Below, in pieces: positions 10,130-21,639 of a stretch of 64,000 nucleotides of DNA (within the stretch, counting starts at the first letter, position 1; each line of letters opens with the position of its first letter). Made by a program: the position numbers and the translations under genes. Source of the DNA: Eretmocerus hayati (Eukaryota > Arthropoda > Insecta > Hymenoptera > Aphelinidae). Below the pieces are notes generated by a model. That model saw only the letters and a list, made by a program, of their open reading frames with translations. It was not told where the DNA came from and did no database searches. The DNA lies in assembly GCA_029851415.1 (NCBI GenBank), contig CM056742.1:82016748-82080747 (forward strand), written 5' to 3'.

Positions 10130-13100
10130 CATGAGTCCTACTGCCACCTGGGAAACACTTGATAGACATTCTTTGCGCGTATACCTAGAGTTTCAGCCCA
10201 ACCCCGGGTCCGGGAACAAGTGCTGGGATCTCTGGAGATGAATTTTCGTCCTAATGGAGTGCTAAAATGTAGGAATTTCCCCAAAATCACGGTTTTGAGG
10301 TAGTTTGCGGTTCTGCCGCCATGTTGAGAATACTTGTGGTGTATTACGTCATTGACTAACAAGATTTTAAGCTCAATCCCACGTCTAGGAATTGGTGCTG
10401 ACAGCTTTGAGATCTATTATTAGCTCGAACTGTCCCTTGGGCACTGCCATCATCGCTATATGGCAGTTTCTAGGTAGGATTTTGATATGCTGCCAAGTCG
10501 GAAACGGTTTAGTTATATTCTGGATATGGGTGACAGAGGTTCAAGCCCAACCCCGATGCAAGGAATTGGTGCCAGAAATTTCTAGATCGATTTTATGAAA
10601 AAATTGACCCTATTTCGGTACGAATCTGATTGAAGATGATTCATTTTTGACGAGATTTTGACTTGCTGCCGAATTTGCGAAGATTCTATCACATTTTGAT
10701 TTGGATGAACGAATCCTCTAACTCAATCCCGAGTCTTGGAATACGTGCTGGGATCCTGGACACCAACTCTTGTTCATAATCGAATGCCAAACTGTGAGAA
10801 TTTCACCAAAATCGCGGTTTTGAGGTAGTTTGCGGTTCTGCTGCCATGTTGAGAATACCTGTGGTGAATTACGTCATTGACTAACAAGATTTTAAGCTCA
10901 ATCCCACGTCTAGGAATTGATGCTGACAGCTTTGAGATCTATGATAAGCTCGAACTGTCCCTTGGGCACTGCCAACATCGCTATATGACAGTTTCTAGGT
11001 AGGATTTTGATATGCTGCCAAGTCGGAAACGATTTAGTTATATTCTGGATGAGGTTAACAGAAGTTCAAGCCCAACCCCGATGCAAGGAATTGGTGCCAG
11101 AAATTTCTGGATCGGTTTTATGCAAAAATTGACCCTAATTCAGTTCAAATCTGATCCAAGATGATTCATTTTTGACGAGATTTTGACTTGCTGCCAAGTT
11201 TGCGAAAATTCTATCACATCTTGATTTGGATGAACAAATTTTCTAACTCAACCCCGAGGCATGGAATACGTGCTGGGATCCTGAACACCAACTTTTGTTC
11301 ATAATCGAATGCCAAACTGTGAGAATTTCACCAAAATCACGGTTTTGAGGTAGTTAGCGGTTCTGCTGCCATGTTGAGAATACTTGTGGTGTAATACGTC
11401 ATTGACTAACAGGATTTCAAGCTCAATCCCACGTCTAGGAATTGGTGCTGACAGCTTTGAGATCTATCATTAGTTCGAACTGTCCCTTGGGCACTGCCAA
11501 CATCGCTTTATGACAGTTTCTAGGTAGGATTTCGATATGCTGCCAAGTCGGAAACAGTTTCGTCATATCCTGGAAATTGTTAACAGAATTCCGAGCCCAA
11601 CCCCGATGCAAGGAATTGGTGCCATAAATTTCTAGATAAAGTTTATGCGAGAATTGACACGGGTTCGGTCGAAATTCGATTGAAAATGACTGATTCTAGA
11701 TAAGAATTCCATATGCTGCCAACTTGCAAACTATTCTATGACCTTCTGAAATGAGTCAGCTCCATTCCAAGCTGAATCTCGATTCTGGGGATCGGTGCCA
11801 AGAAATCTAAGATTCATTCTAAGCGGAAATTTACACGAGTTCGGTCGAAATTCGATTGGAAATGCCCGATTCCAGATGAGGATTCGATATGCTGCCAACT
11901 TAAAAACTGTTACATGACATCCTGGGATGAGTAAACTACATTTTGAGCTAAATTCCGATCCTGGATATCGGTGCCAGGGGATCGCGCATGCACTCCATGC
12001 AAAATTTGACGCGACTTTGATTGAAAAATTATTGGAAATGCTGGATTCTAGATGATATTCCGATATGCTGCCAACTTAGAAACTACTTCTTAACATTCTG
12101 GGATGAGTGAGCTATATTTTGAACTGTATCTCCATCCCGAAGTCTGGTGCCAAGAAATCTGAGACGCGAATCATGCAAAATTTGACACGATCTCGATTCA
12201 AAAAGGTCCAAGAATGGTGGATTCTAGATGAGATTCCGATATGCTGCCAACTGAAAATCTATCCCAGAACATTCTGGGATGAGTGAGCTACATTTGAAAC
12301 TGAATCTCTATCACGGGATCTGGTGCCAAGAAATTTAAGATGCGATTCATGCTAAAATTTGACACGATTTCGATTCAAATATGATTGAAAATGGTGGATT
12401 CCCGATGAGATTTCAACATGCTGCCAACTTAGAAACTATTTCATAACATTCTGGGATAAGTGAGCAACATTTTGAAACAATCCCGATTTCGGAATCGGGT
12501 GCCAAGAAATCTGAGACGCGATTCGTGCAAAATTTGACACGATTTCGATTTAAATATGATTGTAAATGGTGGATTCTAGATGAGATTTTGATATGCTGCC
12601 GACTTAGGAACTGTTCCATGACATTCTGGGATGAGTGAGCAACATTTTGGAGTAAATCCCGATTCCGGAATCGGGTGCCAAGGAATCTGAGACGCGATTC
12701 ATGCAAAATTTGACGCGACTTCGATTAAAATTGATTGAAAATGCCGGATTCTAGATGAGATTCCGATATGCTGCCAACTTAGAAACTATTTCATTTCATG
12801 CTGCGATGAGTGAGCGTTATTTTGAACCGGGTCTCCATCCCGGAATCTGGTGCCAAGAAATTTAAGACGCGATTCATGCAAAATCTGACACGACTTCGAT
12901 TGAAAAATTATTGAAAATGCTAGATTTTGGATGAATTCCCGATATCCTGTCAACTTAGGAACTATTCCATTTCATGTTGTTATGAGTGAGCAATATCTTG
13001 GACTGAGTGTCGATTATGGGGATAGGGCTGAAAATTATCATATGTATATTATGAGAAAATTTAGATAAGCTCAGTCCAAATCCGGTAGGAAACGCTTGAT

Positions 13101-13638
13101 CCAAGATCGATATGCTGCCCAAACTATCATATGACATTCTGTGTGGGGTGAGCTACATTTTTAGCTGAAATCCCATTCGGAAATTGGTGCCAGATAATCC
13201 CGGATTCATCCTTCTTGATGAATGACATGATATCAGTTAAGACATGATCGAGATTGTTCCTCTCTGGATGGGAATCAGGTATGCGGACAACTTGGAAACC
13301 ATCTCATGACAACCTGGGACAAGTTAGCCCAATTCCGAGCCTAATCTTGATCCTCGGAATCCGTGCAAAAAAATTTAAAACCAATTTTTAGCGAAAAATC
13401 ACATGAGATCCGTTCAAATCTGATCGAAAATGTTACTGTTAGATTTGTGTTCTATTTGCTGCAAACTGAAGAATAGTCCGTTCAGTCTCTCTGATGAATA
13501 AAAGAGATCAAAATTATGAGGGAACATGCATATTCCACAACTCGGGTTCCTCCTTATTCCCAGTTTCACTTTAAAATATCCCAGTTCGTGAATAGTTATG
13601 TATAAAAGAGATGAGATGCGCCAAGAATGAAGTACTAT
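10130..13638 (+). repeat. Satellite array, about 176-bp monomers (left block)
   Basis: The marker GCTGCCAACT recurs with spacings of 175-177 bp (for example 11891, 12067, 12243, 12420, 12595, 12770), which fixes the monomer length. At the left (about 10130-11700) three monomers form a 525-bp higher-order unit: ACGTCTAGGAATTG-type markers lie at 10381, 10906 and 11431. Monomers become more divergent toward 13500. ORFs in this block are chance frames. The size and organisation resemble centromeric or pericentromeric satellites, but location is inference. Confidence 0.92.
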
Positions 13639-14729
13639 TAGGAATCGAAGGATAGAAAATCGGACGATAGTCATCCATTTGTAACATAGTACTTCATTCT
13701 TGGCGCATCTCATCTCTTTTGTACATAACTGTTCACGGACTGGGATTTATTAAAGTGAAACTGGGAATAAAGAGGAACCCGAGTTGTGAAATATGCATGT
13801 TCCCTCATAATTCTGATCTTGTTCATTCATCAGAGAGACTGAACGGACTATTTTTTAGTTTGCAGCAAATAGAACACAAATCTAACAGTAACATTTTCGA
13901 TCAGATTTGAACGGATCTCAGGTGATTTTTCACTAAAAATTGGTTTTAAATTTTTTTGCGCGGATTCCGAGGATCGAGATTAGGCTCCGAATTGGGCTAA
14001 CTTGTCCCAGGTTGTCGTGAGATGGTTTCCAAGTTGTCAGCATACCTGATTCCCATCTAGAGCGGAACAATCTCGATCATGTCTTAACTGATATCATGTC
14101 ATTCATCAAGAAGGATGAATCCGGGATTATCTGGCACCAATTTCCGAATGGGATTTCAGCTAAAAATGTAGCTCACCCCACACAGAATGTCATATGATAG
14201 TTTGGGCAGCATATCGATCTTGGATCAAGCGTTTCCAACCGGATTTGGACTGAGCTTATCTAAATTTTCTCATAATATACATATGATAATTTTCAGCCCT
14301 ATCCCCATAATCGACATTCAGTTCAAAATATTGCTCACTCATAACAATATGAAATGGAATAGTTCCTAAGTTGACAGTATATCGGAATCTCATCCAAAAT
14401 CTAGCATTTCCAATAATTCTTAAATCGAAGTCGTGTCAAATTTTGCATGAATCGCATCTTAAATTTCTTGGCATCAGATTCCGGGATGGAGACCCGGTTC
14501 AAAATATCGTTCACTCATCACAGCATGAAATGGAATAGTTTCTAAGTTGGCAGCATATCGTAATCTCATCTAGAATCCACCATTTACAATCATATATGAA
14601 TCGAAATCGTGTCAAATTTTGCACGAATCGCGTATCAGATTTCTTGGCACCCGATTCCGGAATCGGGATTCACTCCAAAATGTTGCTCACTCATCCCAAA
14701 ATGTTATGGAACAGTTCCTAAGCCGGCAG
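12595..14729. repeat. Large palindrome inside the satellite
   Basis: Sequence left of 13638 reappears reverse-complemented right of 13686, with a 47-bp unpaired centre (13639-13685) and a centre of symmetry at 13662. Arms match closely for at least 1 kb: the segment 12955-13137 mirrors 14187-14369 almost exactly, and diagnostic variants at 12595-12680 are mirrored near 14650-14729. All monomers to the right are therefore in reverse orientation. Confidence 0.93.
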
Positions 14730-17700
14730 CATATCAAAATCTCATCTAGAATCCACCATTTTCAATGATATTTGGATCGAAATCGTGTGAAATTTTGGCA
14801 TGAACCGCGTCTTAAATTCCTTGGCACTAGATTCCGTGATAGAGATTTAGTTCAAAATGTAACTCACTCATCCAAGAATGTTATGGAATAGTTTCTAAGT
14901 TGGCAGCATATCGGGATCTCATCTAGAATCCGTCATTTTCAATAATTTTTGAATCGAAGTCGCGTCAAATTTTGCATGAATCGCATCTCAGATTTCTTGG
15001 CACCCGATTCCGGAATCGGAATTCAGTTCAAAATGTAGCTCACTCATCCCAGAATGTTATGGAATAGTTTCTAAGTTCGCAGCATATCGAAATCTCATCT
15101 AGAATCCACCATTTTCAATCATATTTGAATCGAAATCGTGTCGAATTTTGGCATAAATCGCGTCTCAAATTTCTTGGCACCAGATTCCGTGATAGAGATT
15201 CAGTTCAAAATGTAGCTCACTCATCCAAGAATGTTATGGAATAGTTTCTAATTTGGCGGCATATCAGATACTCGTCTAGCATCCAGCATTTTCGAAAATT
15301 TTTTAATCGAAGTCGCGTCAAACTTTGGAAGAATCGCGGCTCAGATTTCTTGGCACCCGATTCCGGAATCGGGATTCAGTTCAATATGTAGCTCACTCGT
15401 CTCAGAATGTTATGGAATAGTTTCTAAGTTGGCAGCATACCAAAATCTCATCTAGAATCCACCATTTACAATCACATTTAAATCGAAATCGTGTCAAATT
15501 TTGCACGAATCGCGTCTCAGATTTCTTGGCACCCGATTCCGGAATCGGGATTCACTCCAAAATGTTGCTCACTCATCCCAGAATGTTATGAAATAGTTCC
15601 TAAGTTGGCAGCATATTGGAATCTCATCGAGAATCCACCATTTTCAATCATATTTGAATCGAAATCGTGTCAAATTTTGGCATGAACCGCGTCTTAAATT
15701 CCTTGGCACTAGATTCCGTGATAGAGATTTAGTTCAAAATGTAACTCACTCATCCAAGAATGTTATGGAATAGTTTCTAAGTTGGCAGCATATCGGGATC
15801 TCATCTAGAATCCGTCATTTTCAATAATTTTTTAATCGAAGTCGCGTCAAATTTTGCATGAATCGCATCTCAGATTCCTTGGCACCCGATTCCGGAATCG
15901 GAATTCAGTTCAAAATGTAGCTCACTCATCCCAGAATGTTATGGAATAGTTTCTAAGTTCGCAGCATATCGAAATCTCATCTAGAATCCACCATTTTCAA
16001 TCATATTTGAATCGAAATCGTGTCGAATTTTGGCATAAATCGCGTCTCAAATTTCTTGGCACCAGATTCCGTGATAGAGATTCAGTTCAAAATGTAGCTC
16101 ACTCATCCAAGAATGTTATGGAATAGTTTCTAATTTGGCGGCATATCAGATACTCGTCTAGCATCCAGCATTTTCGAAAATTTTTTAATCGAAGTCGCGT
16201 CAAACTTTGGAAGAATCGCGGCTCAGATTTCTTGGCACCCGATTCCGGAATCGGGATTCAGTTCAATATGTAGCTCACTCGTCTCAGAATGTTATGGAAT
16301 AGTTTCTAAGTTGGCAGCATACCAAAATCTCATCTAGAATCCACCATTTACAATCACATTTAAATCGAAATCGTGTCAAATTTTGCACGAATCGCGTCTC
16401 AGATTTCTTGGCACCCGATTCCGGAATCGGGATTCACTCCAAAATGTTGCTCACTCATCCCAGAATGTTATGAAATAGTTCCTAAGTTGGCAGCATATTG
16501 GAATCTCATCGAGAATCCACCATTTTCAATCATATTTGAATCGAAATCGTGTCAAATTTTGGCATGAACCGCGTCTTAAATTCCTTGGCACTAGATTCCG
16601 TGATAGAGATTTAGTTCAAAATGTAACTCACTCATCCAAGAATGTTATGGAATAGTTTCTAAGTTGGCAGCATATCGGGATCTCATCTAGAATCCGTCAT
16701 TTTCAATAATTTTTTAATCGAAGTCGCGTCAAATTTTGCATGAATCGCATCTCAGATTCCTTGGCACCCGATTCCGGAATCGGAATTCAGTTCAAAATGT
16801 AGCTCACTCATCCCAGAATGTTATGGAATAGTTTCTAAGTTCGCAGCATATCGAAATCTCATCTAGAATCCACCATTTTCAATCATATTTGAATCGAAAT
16901 CGTGTCGAATTTTGGCATAAATCGCGTCTCAAATTTCTTGGCACCAGATTCCGTGATAGAGATTCAGTTCAAAATGTAGCTCACTCATCCAAGAATGTTA
17001 TGGAATAGTTTCTAATTTGGCGGCATATCAGATACTCGTCTAGCATCCAGCATTTTCGAAAATTTTTTAATCGAAGTCGCGTCAAACTTTGGAAGAATCG
17101 CGGCTCAGATTTCTTGGCACCCGATTCCGGAATCGGGATTCAGTTCAATATGTAGCTCACTCGTCTCAGAATGTTATGGAATAGTTTCTAAGTTGGCAGC
17201 ATACCAAAATCTCATCTAGAATCCACCATTTACAATCACATTTAAATCGAAATCGTGTCAAATTTTGCACGAATCGCGTCTCAGATTTCTTGGCACCCGA
17301 TTCCGGAATCGGGATTCACTCCAAAATGTTGCTCACTCATCCCAGAATGTTATGAAATAGTTCCTAAGTTGGCAGCATATTGGAATCTCATCGAGAATCC
17401 ACCATTTTCAATCATATTTGAATCGAAATCGTGTCAAATTTTGGCATGAACCGCGTCTTAAATTCCTTGGCACTAGATTCCGTGATAGAGATTTAGTTCA
17501 AAATGTAACTCACTCATCCAAGAATGTTATGGAATAGTTTCTAAGTTGGCAGCATATCGGGATCTCATCTAGAATCCGTCATTTTCAATAATTTTTTAAT
17601 CGAAGTCGCGTCAAATTTTGCATGAATCGCATCTCAGATTCCTTGGCACCCGATTCCGGAATCGGAATTCAGTTCAAAATGTAGCTCACTCATCCCAGAA

Positions 17701-18578
17701 TGTTATGGAATAGTTTCTAAGTTCGCAGCATATCGAAATCTCATCTAGAATCCACCATTTTCAATCATATTTAAATCGGAAATGTGTCAAATTTTGGCAT
17801 AAATCGCGTCTCAAATTTCTTGGCACCAGATTCCGTGATAGAGATTCAGTTCAAAATGTAGCTCACTCATCCAAGAATGTTATGGAATAGTTTCTAATTT
17901 GGCGGCATATCAGATACTCGTCTAGCATCCAGCATTTTCGGAAATTTTTTAATCGAAGTCGCGTCAAACTTTGGAAGAATCGCGGCTCAGATTTCTTGGC
18001 ACCCGATTCCGGAATCGGGATTCAGTTCAATATGTAGCTCACTCGTCTCAGAATGTTATGGAATAGTTTCTTAGTTGGCAGCATATCAAAATCTCATCTA
18101 GAATCCACCATTCACAATCACATTTGAATCGAAATCGTGTCAAATTTTGCACGAATCGCGTCTCAGATTTCTTGGCACCCGATTCCGGAATCGGGATTCA
18201 CTCCAAAATGTTGCTCACTCATCCCAGAATGTTATGAAATAGTTCCTAAGTTGGCAGCATATTGGAATCTCATCGAGAATCCACCATTTTCAATCATATT
18301 TGAATCGAAATCGTGTCAAATTTTGGCATGAATCGCGTCTTAAATTCCTTGGCACCAGATTCCGTGATAGAGATTCGGTTTAAAATGTAGCTCACTCATC
18401 CCAGAATGTTCTGGGATAGATTTTCAGTTGGCAGCATATCGGAATCTCATCTAGAATCCACCATTCTTGATCATGTTTGAATCGAAATCGTGTCAAATTT
18501 TGCATGAATCGCGTCTCAGATTTCTTGGCACCAGACTCCGGGATGGAGATACAGTTCAAAATATAGCTCACTCATCCC
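13686..18578 (-). repeat. Satellite array with 882-bp higher-order repeat (right block)
   Basis: Same monomer family as the left block, reverse-complemented. From about 14609 the array is organised in an exact 882-bp unit (five monomers): a marker segment recurs at 14609, 15491, 16373, 17255 and 18137. The middle copies are nearly identical; the first is more diverged and the last is only about half, diverging after about 18331. The array is cut at 18578, after CTCACTCATCCC, by the coding block that starts TGTTATG. Confidence 0.95.
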
Positions 18579-19202
18579 TGTTATGAACCAGGGTTCTTCG
18601 AATGGAGGAAAAACCGCCGGGCCATTCAGCAAAACGGCGATCTGGTAGCCCAGGGAGAACATACCGGGCACGACGAGAATGTCTGGGATCTAAGAGAATT
18701 CTTCGGAGACCAACATTACGACGTTCGCCGCAGTCGCCAAATACTGCGTGAGTGGAACGATATAATTACGGAGGGAACGCACACAGACGAAATCAACAAT
18801 GTTTGGAACCTCGATAGTTTGTTCAATAATGTGCGTGACAAAAACGATACGCGATGGCCAAATAACCTAAGAAACCCAAGAGGAAGAGCAATAAGAATAA
18901 CTGTTGCAGAATGGAGAATGAAGAAGATGGTGAGGCGACTCGAGCAACAGAGACGAGAACTAGACGAAGGAAATTTGGACACAGAAAGTTTAAATTATAT
19001 ATGGGGTTGGCCCCGCAAAGAAAGTCTGCTGATTCAACACCAGCAAGGTTACACGCGTCTCCAAATTCACATTGAACCCGAAGAAATTATTTTTGAAGTC
19101 GGGGGAAATATACTATTTGAATCCCAAGAAGAGGTGAGTCCAAGATGTGCCAGAATACGAGAAGAAGACTTACCAGACTTTAATGTAGAACGTTGGGATT
19201 GA
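18579..19202 (+). CDS. Hypothetical protein, 5'-truncated at satellite junction
   Basis: An open frame runs from the satellite break at 18579 to a stop at 19200-19202, about 207 codons; only the last 127 follow a possible start. It is rich in Trp, Arg and acidic residues (motifs such as IWGWPRKESLLIQHQQ and VWDLREFFGDQHYDV). I see no signal peptide, membrane segment or known domain. It is followed on the same strand by two smaller ORFs and a poly(A) signal, which suggests a compact viral- or element-like transcript. The first 20 bases, TGTTATGAACCAGGGTTCTT, are the exact reverse complement of the end of the LTR at 44121-44140. Function unknown. Confidence 0.5.
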   Translation, partial: CYEPGFFEWRKNRRAIQQNGDLVAQGEHTGHDENVWDLREFFGDQHYDVRRSRQILREWNDIITEGTHTDEINNVWNLDSLFNNVRDKNDTRWPNNLRNPRGRAIRITVAEWRMKKMVRRLEQQRRELDEGNLDTESLNYIWGWPRKESLLIQHQQGYTRLQIHIEPEEIIFEVGGNILFESQEEVSPRCARIREEDLPDFNVERWD

Positions 19203-19274
19203 TGTGGTTTCGTGGAAAAAAAAGTTTGAAAAAGGCACGCGCGCATACTCGAATTCTTCGAACGCGGATGTGGG

Positions 19275-19454
19275 ATGAGTAATCAAATTTTCTACGAATG
19301 GATACCGCGCACCATCAGAGCGAGCCACGAAGCTATAACGAAGCCAGACAATGAAGTAACTCGAACCCCACAGCTGGTAAGACTGCCACAGAGGGCGACG
19401 AAAGACCTCGGCGATGATCATCCGATGAAGAACAATAGATCAGTTCGCTTTTGA
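19275..19454 (+). CDS. Small hypothetical protein (59 aa)
   Basis: ATG at 19275, TGA at 19452-19454. It lies between two other plus-strand ORFs. The composition is polar, with an N-terminal motif SNQIFYEWIPRTIRASHEA. No homology is recognised. Support comes only from its position in a row of three ORFs upstream of a poly(A) signal. Confidence 0.35.
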   Translation: MSNQIFYEWIPRTIRASHEAITKPDNEVTRTPQLVRLPQRATKDLGDDHPMKNNRSVRF

Positions 19455-19476
19455 CCACAGCACAAACTCAAGTAAA

Positions 19477-19665
19477 ATGTCGGCAGCTTCACTGTACACA
19501 AGAGGAAAATTCTTCATTGAAGCATACTACGACGCAGGAAATATAGTTCTCTTGGTCAACGGCATGGAAATTTGGAAATGCCCTAACCAGATTCCAGATC
19601 CAAGGTGGGTTCCAATAGAGCCGTTTCAACCAAACGAAAGAGCAGAGTGGGACACCGAAGATTGA
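19477..19665 (+). CDS. Small hypothetical protein (62 aa)
   Basis: ATG at 19477 begins 62 codons with a protein-like composition (motifs KFFIEAYYDAGNIVLLVNG and IPDPRWVPIEPF). It reads like a small beta-rich domain, but I cannot name a family. It is the last of three ORFs on this strand; AATAAA follows about 150 bp downstream. Confidence 0.45.
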   Translation: MSAASLYTRGKFFIEAYYDAGNIVLLVNGMEIWKCPNQIPDPRWVPIEPFQPNERAEWDTED

Positions 19666-19811
19666 CAAAGAGAAGTAACACACAAGTAGTTGAGTGGAAA
19701 AATATGAGAGAAGCGAATTTAAAGTGAAGAAAAAAAATAGTTTAAACTCTACCCATAAATTTTATAGAGCACCTGTATATGTTACCTACAATGTTTACAT
19801 ACAATATGATC

Positions 19812-19817
19812 AATAAA
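19812..19817 (+). terminator. Poly(A) signal for the 18.6-19.7 kb ORFs
   Basis: AATAAA at 19812-19817, about 150 bp after the last of the three ORFs and within AT-rich sequence. Confidence 0.5.
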
Positions 19818-19840
19818 AAGAAATTAATTTAACTAAGATT

Positions 19841-20976
19841 CTAACACCTTTGTATCTCGAAATTACCTCTTGTCCTCATTCGAATACAGATTCCATTAGC
19901 AATTTATTGAAACATTTCTCATCGAATCACTGTCAAGAAAAGAATACCTATATACATGAATAGCCATAATAATGACATTTTTCTTTCACAAGCCAAAAAT
20001 CATGAAACTGATAACTTCAAGTTCATATCCACTAAAAAATTGCTTGACGTTAATGAGTTAGATTCAATTCGGAAAAATATACACAGCACAGCCGATTGCA
20101 TTGGATAGTGTGCCCACATTATTGATATATGGAGTCATAGTGCATCTCAGCTTAACGAGTATAATAAGCAATACTAACGATAATGAGTCAATCATTGACA
20201 ATCTTCCTCTATTCCCGTCTACTTCACAAAAAGTTCCCGAAAGTTCGATCAGATTTCCTAAATCTTGATGCATTTGTCAAGTGTTACGAGTTCCCAAACG
20301 TTTTATCGGACCATTAGCTTACCATACAGTTGTATAACAGGATCATCCATTTTTATTGATGAAATATCACATACCTTTGGCTGGAGATACTTCCAACATT
20401 TTATTGCGTATTACCACGTACTCATCGCACCAGGATTTTCCCTTTGATGACATAATCTCTCGAGACGTCTACTTACCAAACACGTTATTGGGTTGAGAGG
20501 ATGAGCCTCTGAGATAACTACTCCTAACAACGATAATCACGAAAGTATGGAATGAGTAAACATTTTGCGCAGCTCATTGGAGCATTAATATTGCGACAAC
20601 TTCTCAGTAAAATTGGACCATGTATTATTTACGAGTAAAAAGGCACCTGAGATGAGTCAAGATTTCTAGTTTCAAATGGGATTCGACGTCACGAGCACTC
20701 ACATGAATAATAGGGGGAGCAAAATGAAACAATTACCATATAGAATCAACATGACTAATTTAATGCAGCAAGTCGGTTAAAGGTTCCCCATTATACGCCA
20801 ATGAATTCAGATTATTAAGACAAGATTTGGATTACAAAACATCAACTACATCGTGTCACATTGAAACCGCACATAATTGTACGTTGGAATCATCGCTAAC
20901 AATTTGACGTTAAGCGTAGTATTGTCGTATATGGCCACAAGAGTAATCACGATTTTAACCGGGACGAAGAAGAAGT
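19841..20976. other. No supported gene
   Basis: AT-rich sequence with a few 60-70 codon frames on both strands, none convincing. Whether it belongs to the left arm of the giant inverted repeat cannot be told, because the right arm leaves the window before this point would be reached. Confidence 0.5.
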
Positions 20977-21546
20977 TCATAATTTACTAATAGCATCTAA
21001 AAAGGACGACACAAAATTAGAGGAATTGGGCACGGATGAGTTAACGACCGGAAAATTGATCATTTGATCCCTAGAATGAATTAGCTGCGTCGAAATCGGA
21101 GGAAATCCCGGGGGCCCGTTATAAAAACTGACTTGCTTAGCAACCTGCCTAAGCATCTGGAATTGCGGCTGCGGGCGAAACGAACCCGCAAAGGAACTAC
21201 TCCCACGGGAAATAGTAGGAAACATGAATAGGGGATCAGTTGTCAGGGACTGCCCTGAAACAGGAGAGGAAACCTGACCAAAATTCATATCAGCGTACAG
21301 TACTAATGATGAGTTGGAGGAAGAATTTTGAGGGAAATTGTAAAATCGACCCGTGTTCAAGTCAGGACGCGTATTTTCTGGAGTTTCACTGGCGAAAGTA
21401 GGAAAGCAACGCTTAACATGTCGATTATAGCCAGAAACCCAGCAAAAATCCTTGCGGCCACGAACCAAGCAACCACAATCGTAGCCGGAACCTGGAACAT
21501 GTTCAGGGTATTCTACACATCTCCACAAGGCTGTCTGGCTGGACAT
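20977..21546 (-). CDS. Hypothetical protein with C2HC-type finger; possible continuation of JmjC gene
   Basis: A 189-residue minus-strand frame lying directly downstream of the JmjC/zinc-finger ORF. Near the N-terminus it has a Cys/His cluster (CGCLVRGRKDFCWVSGYNRH, then KRC), resembling the non-canonical C-H-C fingers of its neighbour. The remainder is Ser/Pro/Phe-rich and probably disordered. The 93-nt gap to the upstream stop contains open sequence in another frame, so it could be a 3' exon, a frameshifted tail of the same gene, or a separate gene. No function can be assigned. Confidence 0.45.
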   Translation of the reverse strand: MSSQTALWRCVEYPEHVPGSGYDCGCLVRGRKDFCWVSGYNRHVKRCFPTFASETPENTRPDLNTGRFYNFPQNSSSNSSLVLYADMNFGQVSSPVSGQSLTTDPLFMFPTISRGSSSFAGSFRPQPQFQMLRQVAKQVSFYNGPPGFPPISTQLIHSRDQMINFPVVNSSVPNSSNFVSSFLDAISKL

Positions 21547-21639
21547 CTATAGAGCCCACTGATGGAGGCGAGAGCAAGGATCCAGTAGGGGTATCAGGGT
21601 CTATCTCAAATATGGAAAGAAAAGCAATCTCTTCTAGCT

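Noticed and set aside
15491..18331. Four identical 64-codon ORFs spaced 882 bp apart
   Set aside because: They are the same chance frame repeated by the satellite higher-order unit; no coding features.
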